The notes under the pieces are model-generated. The model saw only the letters and a program-made list of their open reading frames with translations, had not been told where the DNA came from and ran no database searches. From Pseudomonadota bacterium (GTDB taxonomy: Bacteria > Pseudomonadota > Gammaproteobacteria > GRL18), in NCBI GenBank assembly GCA_030632745.1, contig DAOVUE010000104.1, positions 1 to 6,219 on the forward strand: DNA of 6,219 nucleotides, read 5' to 3'. This document shows, piece after piece, positions 1-5,293 of this stretch; within the stretch, counting starts at the first letter, position 1; the number at the start of each line of letters is the position of its first letter. Made by a program: the position numbers and the translations under genes.

Positions 1-408
1 ATCAATAGCTGTTTTGGGTACATCCATACGAACATTTAACGCATGAGTATCACTATTAACATGATTGATAACCTGTTGATTGAGTAATGAACTATCGAGT
101 TTTGTGGGCAGCAGAACTATAATGCTAATAACTAAAACAACAGCGGCGGCAATAGCAGCAGCAAACCAGCTGCGTACGCGTTTCTTATTATGTGATTGAT
201 GTAATGAAAGCTGCTGTTTTAGTATAATACGATCAGCAAGATTATCAGCTACAGGAATGCTCAGTGTTTTGTGCAGATATTGATCAAAGGCTATTTGCTG
301 TTTAACAAATTCATGATTAGAGCGACTTTGTTTTGTTTTATGTAAAAAATCCGCATGTTTAGTATTCGGGTTAATAACAGCATTTCTGCGAAATTCAATA
401 TCATCCAC
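1..408 (-). CDS. DUF3379 family membrane protein, probable anti-sigma partner (3' end outside window)
   Basis: The reading frame opens at a GTG (408-406) and stays open for 136 codons to the window edge, so the C-terminus is missing. The beginning, VDDIEFRRNAVINPNT, has the DxEFRR...NP pattern I associate with DUF3379 proteins. A conserved-looking stretch around residues 49-66 (LSIPVADNLADRIILKQQ) follows. Residues 75-79 are basic (KKRVR) and precede one membrane helix at about 82-100, giving a cytoplasmic N-domain of about 80 residues and an outer C-domain. The GTG is chosen because AGGAAA lies 8 nt upstream, overlapping the stop codon of the sigma gene. The gene follows the sigma factor by 12 nt in the same direction, the usual arrangement for a sigma/anti-sigma pair. 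The anti-sigma role is inferred from this position and topology; DUF3379 is poorly characterised. Confidence 0.85.
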   Translation of the reverse strand, partial: MDDIEFRRNAVINPNTKHADFLHKTKQSRSNHEFVKQQIAFDQYLHKTLSIPVADNLADRIILKQQLSLHQSHNKKRVRSWFAAAIAAAVVLVISIIVLLPTKLDSSLLNQQVINHVNSDTHALNVRMDVPKTAID

Positions 409-420
409 GTTGATGATTTC

Positions 421-918
421 CTAAGCTTTAAAACTATTTTTTACGTATTTTAAGCTATTATTATTTTTAACATAAAGCTTTTTTAATTTATCCCGAGCTC
501 TAAACAAACGGGTATTGACTGTATTCAAATTTAATTTGAGTATTTGTGCAATTTCACTGGTTTTAAAACCGCCAATAGACTGAAGTAATAATGGTTCACG
601 ATAATCACTTTCAAGATGTAAAATTGCACGATGTAACTGCTGCTGCTCCATGTTTTGCTCAGGACCCGGACTATGCACATCTTCAATACTCATGTCTTCG
701 ATATCAACCAGATCAAATCTTTTTCGTTCAAAACGACGGGCATTTTCCCTGCGCAAAATGGTGATAAGCCAGCTTTTGGCCTTTTTTTCATCTTCTAATT
801 TATCTAAAGCCTTCCAGGCTCTTAAAAATGTTTCCTGCACCAGATCATCAGCGATAGAGTGATCGCTGCAGAGCCAATAGCCAAAGCGATAAAGATCACT
901 GGAATAGGCTTTAACCAA
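421..918 (-). CDS. Sigma-70 family (ECF-type) RNA polymerase sigma factor
   Basis: This is an alternative sigma factor that would direct RNA polymerase to a stress regulon. Region 2 covers roughly residues 5-70, with the conserved DLVQETFLRAWKAL segment (about 26-39), then SWLITILRRENARRFERK in region 2.4. Region 4 covers about residues 95-150, with YREPLLL, a helix-turn-helix (SEIAQILKLNLNTVNTRLFRARDKL) and a basic tail. The start is uncertain. TTG at 918 is the only ATG/GTG/TTG codon available below an in-frame TGA, and it has no well-spaced ribosome binding site. Relatives usually carry about 20-30 more residues, and the codons just upstream read like family sequence (RQKRFEA before LVKAYS), so the true protein may begin earlier; see the entry at 919-1005. 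It lies 12 nt upstream of the DUF3379 gene, with which it probably forms an operon. Confidence 0.9.
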   Translation of the reverse strand: MVKAYSSDLYRFGYWLCSDHSIADDLVQETFLRAWKALDKLEDEKKAKSWLITILRRENARRFERKRFDLVDIEDMSIEDVHSPGPEQNMEQQQLHRAILHLESDYREPLLLQSIGGFKTSEIAQILKLNLNTVNTRLFRARDKLKKLYVKNNNSLKYVKNSFKA

Positions 919-1005
919 TGCTTCAAAACGTTTTTGTCTTCCCGCATTACAATAGACCGATGATATCCCGGTTTTCTTTCAAGATGATTTTTTTATTTTA
1001 AACAT
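919..1005 (-). other. In-frame upstream extension of the sigma gene, interrupted by a TGA
   Basis: In the same frame as the sigma gene, an ATG at 1005-1003 begins MFKIKKSS, then TGA at 981-979. After it come KKTGISSV, YCNAGRQKRFEA and the LVKAYS of the annotated protein. The part after the stop resembles the N-terminal lead-in typical of these sigma factors, and the short start with basic residues also fits. Read through the stop, the product would be 194 residues, close to usual family length. Possible explanations are a nonsense mutation, an assembly error, stop readthrough, or real initiation further down at a poor codon. No strong ribosome binding site is seen before the ATG at 1005; only an AAAG about 10 nt upstream is visible. 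Confidence 0.55.
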
Positions 1006-1221
1006 AATAATATTCTTTGCATAGTTAGGAATGAGGCAGAAAGTCGTTTTGTTGGTTAATAGTGTAAAATAAACATCTTTGAATTGTTATTTCGGAAACT
1101 ACCTATCATCTTAGTCTTGTTATTTAAAGCGAAAGTCATTATTATTTAAATACGCTTAAGGTGAAAAAATATTAAATATGAAATTTTTTATCGTATCAGC
1201 AGGTCGTATTAAATGTGTAAG
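1006..1221. other. Divergent intergenic region between sigma gene and bufA1
   Basis: This AT-rich stretch separates the minus-strand sigma operon from the plus-strand bufferin gene. It must hold the sigma operon promoter, but I see no convincing -35/-10 pair on the minus strand. On the plus strand TTGAAT (1079-1084) and TATCAT (1104-1109) are 19 nt apart, which is too wide to trust. A 15-codon reading frame at 1178-1225 is probably chance. No RNA gene or repeat was recognised. Confidence 0.4.
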
Positions 1222-1252
1222 TTGAGTTTTACATTCCCGGGTTATAAACCCG
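1222..1252 (+). promoter_or_regulatory. Candidate promoter with overlapping palindrome upstream of bufA1
   Basis: A perfect 6-bp inverted repeat with a 3-nt centre, CGGGTT-ATA-AACCCG, occupies 1238-1252, ending 29 nt before the bufA1 start. It overlaps a possible -10, TATAAA (1243-1248), paired with TTGAGT (1222-1227). The spacer is only 15 nt, shorter than the usual 16-18. The palindrome could be an operator or a leader-RNA hairpin. The promoter assignment is tentative. Confidence 0.35.
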
Positions 1253-1281
1253 CATAAATCAAATAATATAAGGAAACATAT

Positions 1282-1533
1282 ATGGGAAATTCTAAAAAAA
1301 CAGTTCTGGTTGGTTTATTTGCAGTAGCATTGGCAACCTTAGGTGCTGCTGCTCACGCTGGAAAGCCTGGTTTTGAAAAATGTCAGGGTATTGCTAAAGC
1401 AGGTATGAATGACTGTGGTACCAGCAAACATGCTTGTGCCGGTACAGCTAAAACTGATGCTGATCCAGACGAATGGGTCTATGTACCTGAAGGTACTTGT
1501 GCTAAGATTGCAGGAAACAACGGCACGAAATAA
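1282..1533 (+). CDS. bufA1: BufA1-type periplasmic bufferin precursor (DUF2282)
   Basis: This is an 83-residue precursor of a ribosomally made, exported metallophore. Bufferins are known to bind copper after an MNIO enzyme (BufB, DUF692) with partner BufC converts cysteines to thiooxazole-type groups. Residues 1-26 form a classical signal peptide: two lysines, a hydrophobic core, and AHA before the cleavage site. The mature part holds four cysteines (34, 45, 52, 73) in the family pattern EKCxGIAKAGxNDCG, HACAG, [13 protein letters not shown]. The start has AGGAAA (1271-1276) at good spacing. The gene stands alone: a terminator follows within 40 nt, and no DUF692, DUF2063 or DoxX gene is present in the rest of the window. 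Any modifying enzyme must therefore be encoded elsewhere, or the peptide acts unmodified. The neighbouring sigma operon is divergent; control by that factor is possible but not shown. Confidence 0.9.
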   Translation: MGNSKKTVLVGLFAVALATLGAAAHAGKPGFEKCQGIAKAGMNDCGTSKHACAGTAKTDADPDEWVYVPEGTCAKIAGNNGTK

Positions 1534-1569
1534 AGCACCACTAAGAAAAGACATTGTTGTAAGTTTTAG

Positions 1570-1615
1570 AACCGTTAAATATCACGTGTAGGCCTGATGT
1601 TTTGCGGTTTTTTTG
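1570..1615 (+). terminator. Rho-independent terminator of bufA1
   Basis: The arms 1570-1584 (AACCGTTAAATATCA) and 1595-1609 (TGATGTTTTGCGGTT) pair over 15 positions with two G-T pairs and one T-T mismatch. They enclose a 10-nt loop and are followed at once by a T tract (1608-1614, then G and more Ts). The hairpin lies 36 nt after the bufA1 stop codon, so the transcript is probably monocistronic. Confidence 0.85.
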
Positions 1616-1644
1616 TTTTTAAAATTACATATTTGCTTTCTAGA

Positions 1645-1781
1645 GTAACTTCTCAATAAGTCCGTGACTAACCTGGATATTACATATCGTCATCCCCGAA
1701 GTCCCCTGCCCCTAGCGAATGCAGGGGACTTCGGGAATGACGTTAACAGAGAATAGTTGCACGGACTTATTGAGAAGTTAC
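1645..1781. mobile_element. 137-bp MITE with GTAA ends and 8-bp target duplication (IS66-like)
   Basis: The ends are a perfect 22-bp inverted repeat, 1645-1666 and 1760-1781, beginning GTAACTTCTC and ending GAGAAGTTAC. The element is flanked by an identical 8-bp direct repeat, TTTCTAGA, at 1637-1644 and 1782-1789, the footprint of transposition. Terminal GTAA and an 8-bp duplication are hallmarks of the IS66 family. No coding capacity is present, so it would need a transposase in trans. The interior carries a second large palindrome (1688-1742). The perfect repeat ends and exact duplication suggest fairly recent insertion between bufA1 and the lysozyme unit. The IS66 assignment rests only on the ends and the duplication length. 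Confidence 0.85.
1688..1742. repeat. REP-like palindrome nested in the MITE
   Basis: The arms 1688-1709 and 1721-1742 are 22 bp long with a single mismatch (at 1695/1736... the right arm has A where G would pair), around an 11-nt loop. The outer parts read CGTCATCCCCGAAG and CTTCGGGAATGACG, resembling the CGTCAT-CCCG palindromes that are scattered in many gammaproteobacterial genomes. It could be part of the element or a separate insertion into it. As RNA it would form a very stable hairpin and may slow transcription in either direction. Confidence 0.85.
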
Positions 1782-1797
1782 TTTCTAGAAGAATAAC
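1770..1797 (+). promoter_or_regulatory. Possible hybrid promoter at the MITE right end
   Basis: The right terminal repeat contains TTGAGA (1770-1775), a 4-of-6 match to a -35. Sixteen nt later, outside the element, lies AATAAC (1792-1797), a 4-of-6 match to a -10. A transcript from here would start about 28 nt before the 1832 gene. The match is modest and no better promoter is visible for this two-gene unit. Confidence 0.25.
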
Positions 1798-1831
1798 TAG
1801 TTGTTAATTAAACATTAATCAGGCACATACA

Positions 1832-2185
1832 ATGGATGATATTATAAAAATATTGGCTCTGGGATTTGCAGTACTGGCAATCTATCTGCTTGTAGTGTGG
1901 TGGATACGAAAATGGTTAATAAAGCGCCACGCATCCTGCCTGATTCGCAGTACATTTTTAGCAGTGACTTTAGCACCCGGTTTATTACTTTATGATGAAC
2001 ATGCAGGAATGCCTTTACCCTCCTTTGCCTGGATGTCGGGCGCGAGTAACCTCTACAATTGTATTGATCGTTCATTGTTTTGTTCTATTGAATTAAATCT
2101 ATATATGGTTATTTTACCCTTTATCGCTACCTGGATATTTGCTCATATGATGTGCAAAGAACCTGATAAAGCTGATATCAAATAG
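1832..2185 (+). CDS. Small multi-pass membrane protein of unknown function
   Basis: I do not recognise a family for these 117 residues. Hydrophobic segments lie at about 4-25 and 88-107, with a weaker one at 38-54, giving two or three membrane passes. A basic patch (RKWLIKRH, 26-33) after the first helix suggests a cytoplasmic side there. Four cysteines fall at 36, 77, 84 and 108, and the tail after residue 108 is short and charged. The ATG has an AGG 8 nt upstream (1821-1823). The gene ends 27 nt before the peptidoglycan hydrolase gene in the same direction, so the two are probably cotranscribed. This position would suit a holin-like export aid or a protective partner for the hydrolase, but nothing in the sequence itself proves either role. 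Confidence 0.7.
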   Translation: MDDIIKILALGFAVLAIYLLVVWWIRKWLIKRHASCLIRSTFLAVTLAPGLLLYDEHAGMPLPSFAWMSGASNLYNCIDRSLFCSIELNLYMVILPFIATWIFAHMMCKEPDKADIK

Positions 2186-2212
2186 TATTTAGGATAATCC
2201 AGGGAGTAGATA

Positions 2213-3631
2213 ATGACAAGGAAAATTAATGAGGCAGGTCTGGAACTTATTAAAAAATTCGAAGGCTTACGTCTGTTGTGCTATGACGATAGTGTGGGCA
2301 TTGCCACCATAGGATATGGACACACACAAACAGTAAAAACTTTAGATATTGGAAGGAAAAAAATTTCCAGGGAACAGGCTGAAGAATTGCTGGAGGGGGA
2401 TCTAAACAGCTCAGAACGTGCTGTAGAGCGCTATATAAATGTTATCCTTAATCATAATCAATTTGCAGCATTAGTCAGTTTCACTTTTAATCTGGGTGCT
2501 GGTAGTTTGCAGAGAAGCACCTTATGTAGAAAACTTAATGCAGGAGACTATGATTCTGTTCCATCCGAACTGGCACGCTGGGTTAAAGCCGGTGGAACGA
2601 CTCTTATGGGGCTGATAAAACGACGTCAGGCGGAAGCTGAATTATTTACAATCCCGGTTAATGAGGCTGCTGTTAATAACTTTACTTCACCCCGTCGTCT
2701 GGATATTCCTGATGATAATTTTGACCTTATCATACGGGAGTATTTGACAGATTATCGTATTGAATTGAAACGAGGCAATGTGGATGATAGTGGAGGAATT
2801 AAATACCCTCATCTAAAGCAAAATGTCCCTGATGCTTATGTAGTTGATCTACAAACTGATTTAACTGCCCTTGGTTTTGACGGGATAGTTATTGATGGTG
2901 TATTTGGAATGAATACACGTATCACTTTGAAAGCCTTCCAGAGTGAAGCCGGTATAGCTATTAATGGTACTGTGGACAGCAGTACCAAAGATGCCATTAT
3001 CTTATGGCTTAAAGAAGGCCTCAGCAAAAATAACCCCACTCATCGTAATACTAATATTGCATACCAGGCGGGAGTAAAACAAATGATTTTCCCGCCTGTT
3101 CCTCATTTTAGCCAGGGTGATTCGCGTTGGGGAAGTCGGGTTCTTGGCCATAGTTCTAATATTTCCGAACAGGGATGCGCAATTTCAGCTGTAGCGATGA
3201 TTCTTAACTTCTATGGACGTGATGCCAATCCGGCCAGTCTTGATGAATACCTCGATAATAATGGAGGTTATAGCGGGAATTCTGTTGTCTGGGGGACCGC
3301 AGCTAAGTTTAATAAATCCCGCGGAAATAAGCTTAAATATGAACGTAAGACTGGAAGTGAACAACAATTGCTTAAAATCATCAAAAAGCGTATAAAACGA
3401 AACCAGCCTACTATGGCCAGAGTTGACTATGGTAAAGACAATGACTTGAAATACAATCACTTTGTCGTTTGTGTGGGTATTGCTGATGACGGCGGTATTA
3501 TTATGAATGATCCGGCAACCCGTCATGGTAATGGATATAAAAGTTCAGACCATGAAAATGTGATACAAAAAACCACACGTAAAAATGGTTATACGATAGT
3601 GGGATTAGATTATTATAAATCTGTAAATTGA
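2213..3631 (+). CDS. Three-module peptidoglycan hydrolase: GH24 lysozyme, PG_binding_1, C39-like peptidase
   Basis: The product is a 472-residue cell-wall hydrolase. Residues about 5-148 are a GH24 (T4/P21-type) lysozyme that cleaves the MurNAc-GlcNAc bond. The triad E17, D26, T32 has exactly the spacing of T4 lysozyme E11, D20, T26, and the GYGHT and NLGAGSLQRSTLCRKLNAGD motifs are intact. Residues about 205-270 form a PG_binding_1 repeat (DLQTDLTALGF, DGVFGMNT, AFQSEAGI). Residues about 293-468 match the C39-like papain-fold family: SEQGCAISAVAMIL with C322, H416 in NHFVV and D433 in NDPA, the likely Cys-His-Asp triad. Start: AGGGAG (2201-2206) sits 6 nt before the ATG. There is no signal peptide, so release would need a holin, a secretion system or lysis. 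Its target bond for the peptidase half is unknown. It is either prophage/domesticated endolysin-like or an antibacterial enzyme. Confidence 0.9.
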   Translation: MTRKINEAGLELIKKFEGLRLLCYDDSVGIATIGYGHTQTVKTLDIGRKKISREQAEELLEGDLNSSERAVERYINVILNHNQFAALVSFTFNLGAGSLQRSTLCRKLNAGDYDSVPSELARWVKAGGTTLMGLIKRRQAEAELFTIPVNEAAVNNFTSPRRLDIPDDNFDLIIREYLTDYRIELKRGNVDDSGGIKYPHLKQNVPDAYVVDLQTDLTALGFDGIVIDGVFGMNTRITLKAFQSEAGIAINGTVDSSTKDAIILWLKEGLSKNNPTHRNTNIAYQAGVKQMIFPPVPHFSQGDSRWGSRVLGHSSNISEQGCAISAVAMILNFYGRDANPASLDEYLDNNGGYSGNSVVWGTAAKFNKSRGNKLKYERKTGSEQQLLKIIKKRIKRNQPTMARVDYGKDNDLKYNHFVVCVGIADDGGIIMNDPATRHGNGYKSSDHENVIQKTTRKNGYTIVGLDYYKSVN

Positions 3632-3664
3632 GGATCAATAGCGATTATCATCCTATCCCGGGAG

Positions 3665-3682
3665 AAACCCTTCACAAGGTTT
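3665..3682. terminator. Weak hairpin between convergent genes
   Basis: AAACCC-TT and AA-GGTTT pair around a CAC loop with one bulged C, between the convergent hydrolase and msrA genes and touching the msrA stop codon. Neither strand has a proper T tract after it, so its role as a bidirectional terminator is doubtful. Confidence 0.2.
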
Positions 3683-4229
3683 AAGCTGATTTTAAGAAGC
3701 TGCTGTAGTGTTTGTGCAGTTTCTCAATTTTAGGCGGGATCATCATCTGACAATAAGCACTACCGGGGTTTGATTCATAATAGTCCTGATGGTAGTCTTC
3801 TGCCGCATAAAAAACATCTAATAGCTTAACGTCGGTGACTATGGGATTAAGCCATTGCTTACTTTGACTTAGTTCGCTAATGAAATTTTTTGCCTGAACC
3901 ATCTGCTCCTCATTATGGCATAGAATGGTGGAGCGGTATTGTGTTCCTCTATCTGCGCCCTGCTGGTTGAGCGTGGTCGGATCATGAGAGTTGAAAAAAA
4001 TCTCTAATAGTTCAGCAAAACTGATAAGCTCAGGATCAAAGTCTATCTGAATGACTTCTGCGTGTCCGCTCTGTCCGGTGCAGATTTTTTCATAAGTCGG
4101 GTTCTCAATATGGCCATCGGCATAGCCAGAGACCACGCTATTCACACCGTTTAACTGTTGAAAAACAGCTTCAGTGCACCAAAAACACCCGCCGCCGAAT
4201 GTGGCTAATTGTGTTGATAAATTATTCAC
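3681..4229 (-). CDS. msrA: Peptide-methionine (S)-S-oxide reductase MsrA
   Basis: The enzyme reduces the S-epimer of methionine sulfoxide in oxidised proteins, using thioredoxin. The signature GGGCFWCTEAVF is at residues 12-23, with catalytic C15 and the following E20. The family blocks SGYADGHIENPTYEKICTGQSGHAEV, FFNSHDPTTLNQQGADRGTQYRS and YHQDYYESNPG are all intact when read in pieces along the protein. C160 in YCQMMIPPK is a likely resolving cysteine; C18 is another candidate. At 182 residues it is a normal-length, single-domain cytoplasmic MsrA with no MsrB fusion. Translation starts at a GTG, supported by AGGAG (4244-4240) 10 nt upstream. It is the last gene of a five-gene minus-strand operon, 2 nt after a 40-codon gene, so its translation is probably coupled to it. 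Confidence 0.95.
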   Translation of the reverse strand: MNNLSTQLATFGGGCFWCTEAVFQQLNGVNSVVSGYADGHIENPTYEKICTGQSGHAEVIQIDFDPELISFAELLEIFFNSHDPTTLNQQGADRGTQYRSTILCHNEEQMVQAKNFISELSQSKQWLNPIVTDVKLLDVFYAAEDYHQDYYESNPGSAYCQMMIPPKIEKLHKHYSSFLKSA

Positions 4230-4231
4230 TG

Positions 4232-4354
4232 TTAAAAAACTCCTGATTTTAACTGAGTTGCCAGTTGCATAAGCCTGGAATGACTGAGATTAATTTCATT
4301 AGAGGCGTAGCTGGAAATATTGAATATTAATAACAAAAATAATAATAATTTCAT
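4232..4354 (-). CDS. 40-residue exported peptide, unknown function
   Basis: This short gene starts with ATG at 4354-4352 and ends with TAA at 4234-4232. The first 18 residues, MKLLLFLLLIFNISSYAS, form a textbook signal peptide with a small-residue cleavage site at YAS or nearby. The mature part would be only about 22 residues, NEINLSHSRLMQLATQLKSG plus VF, with no cysteine, and could form an amphipathic helix. It begins 6 nt after the Uma2 stop and ends 2 nt before the msrA GTG; its last codons contain the msrA ribosome binding site. Its own binding site is weak (AGGAAA is 16 nt away), so translation probably depends on ribosomes finishing the Uma2 gene. It may be a real exported peptide, a leader that sets msrA translation, or the remnant of a longer secreted protein. 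No family was recognised. Confidence 0.6.
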   Translation of the reverse strand: MKLLLFLLLIFNISSYASNEINLSHSRLMQLATQLKSGVF

Positions 4355-4360
4355 ATTAAT

Positions 4361-4990
4361 TTACTGCATTTCCTGCTCTTTTTCCTGTAATTTTTTTTCC
4401 TGTAAATAGTCAACTATGTCATCATTCTTTACGTGGTAATAAATATCTTCCACAGAAAGAGTTGTACTGATTGAGTTGAAAGTAATATCATCTCCTAAAA
4501 AGTAACTGGCAGACTGCCAGTTTTTACTTTTACTATAAACCTGAACCTGACAAATATCCTGTTCAATTAAAACATATTCTTCAAGACCGGGGATATTAAA
4601 ATAACTCATCATTTTTATTGTGAAATCATTCCTCCGGGTAGACTTAGATAAAACTTCAACAATGATAACAGGTGAAGTTTTATAATAATCATCATCATTT
4701 TTATCAGCATCACAAACCACCATGACATCAGGATAAAAGAAACTATCAGTTATTTTGCTGATCTTAACTTTCATATCTGATGAAAAGACATCACAGGGAG
4801 AATTTTTTTGTTTTAAACTATTTTTTAATTCAGATAAAATATTACTTGATATCAAATTATGTTTTGTACTGGCGCCGGCCATAGCATAAACTATTCCATC
4901 AATATATTCATGTTTGACGTCACTAATTAATTCACCTTCCAGGTAGTCATTTTCACTAATTTTAGTTTCAATCGTATTAACTAAAGACAT
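4361..4990 (-). CDS. Uma2 family (DUF820) restriction-endonuclease-like protein
   Basis: The protein has the PD-(D/E)XK nuclease fold family Uma2, whose natural role is not settled. Numbered from the ATG at 4990 it is 209 residues. Family marks are HEYIDGIVYAMAGASTKHN (27-45), DMKVKI (72-77), YPDVMVVCD with D88, and PVIIVEVLSKST with E112, the likely metal-binding pair. SYFNIPGLEEYVLIEQD follows. The C-terminus (about 190-209) is charged and helical, QEKKLQEKEQEMQ, as in many relatives. The ATG at 4990 is preferred over the GTG at 4999 because GGAG (5002-4999) is 8 nt from the ATG but overlaps the GTG. Uma2 genes are abundant in cyanobacteria and large sulfur bacteria and often mobile. Here it sits third in an operon with rhodanese and msrA, with base composition like its neighbours. 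Confidence 0.88.
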   Translation of the reverse strand: MSLVNTIETKISENDYLEGELISDVKHEYIDGIVYAMAGASTKHNLISSNILSELKNSLKQKNSPCDVFSSDMKVKISKITDSFFYPDVMVVCDADKNDDDYYKTSPVIIVEVLSKSTRRNDFTIKMMSYFNIPGLEEYVLIEQDICQVQVYSKSKNWQSASYFLGDDITFNSISTTLSVEDIYYHVKNDDIVDYLQEKKLQEKEQEMQ

Positions 4991-5011
4991 ATTATTCACT
5001 CCTTTAAAGCA

Positions 5012-5293
5012 TTACCATTTTGCAGTGGTGTAAAATTTCTCCAGGCGGCGAATTTTATTATTAGCCTGTGCGAACTCCTGCTCACTCAAACCCTCTTTAT
5101 TCACTTCACAACGGGCATAAACATCAGTCTGCCTGGCTTGTAAATTATCTTCTGCTTTTAATACCTTACGCATGATAATACTGGTCTGCACACATTCCTC
5201 CAGATTACTGTAGTGTTTTTCCAATTGATGGCTGAATTCAATATCTGAACCGTTTGAAATACCACTGACCACTAAAAATAAAATAACCTTCAT
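5012..5293 (-). CDS. Small exported protein of unknown function, two cysteines
   Basis: These 93 residues start at an ATG whose A is also the last base of the rhodanese stop codon (TAATG), a typical coupling overlap. GGGAG at 5306-5302 lies 8 nt upstream; a GTG two codons earlier is too close to that site to be used. Residues 1 to about 16 (MKVILFLVVSGISNGS) look like a short signal peptide, so the product is probably periplasmic. The mature part is mostly helical and charged, with cysteines at 34 and 62 that could form a disulfide bond, and a C-terminal helix (FAQANNKIRRLEKFY). No family was recognised. The gene is second of five in the operon, 21 nt before the Uma2 start. Confidence 0.75.
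   Translation of the reverse strand: MKVILFLVVSGISNGSDIEFSHQLEKHYSNLEECVQTSIIMRKVLKAEDNLQARQTDVYARCEVNKEGLSEQEFAQANNKIRRLEKFYTTAKW

Noticed and set aside
1094..1117. ECF-like promoter GGAAAC...GTCT
   Set aside because: The spacer is 14 nt rather than about 16-17, and it lies 165 nt before bufA1, so self-control by the sigma factor cannot be supported.
1178..1225. 15-codon frame (MKFFIVSAGRIKCVS) upstream of bufA1
   Set aside because: It is short, lacks a strong binding site and shows no recognisable feature; chance frames of this size are common in AT-rich spacers.
1409..1591. 60-codon plus-strand frame overlapping bufA1
   Set aside because: It is out of frame within bufA1 and runs into the terminator hairpin; no protein-like features.
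3185..3526. 113-codon minus-strand frame inside the hydrolase gene
   Set aside because: It is antisense to the conserved C39-like domain, whose motifs account for the coding signal.
1832..3631. Prophage remnant because of the lysozyme gene
   Set aside because: No other phage gene, integrase, att repeat or spanin is visible in the window, so a prophage cannot be claimed from the lysozyme alone.
4991..4999. GTG at 4999 as Uma2 start
   Set aside because: It overlaps the GGAG binding site; the ATG at 4990 has correct 8-nt spacing.
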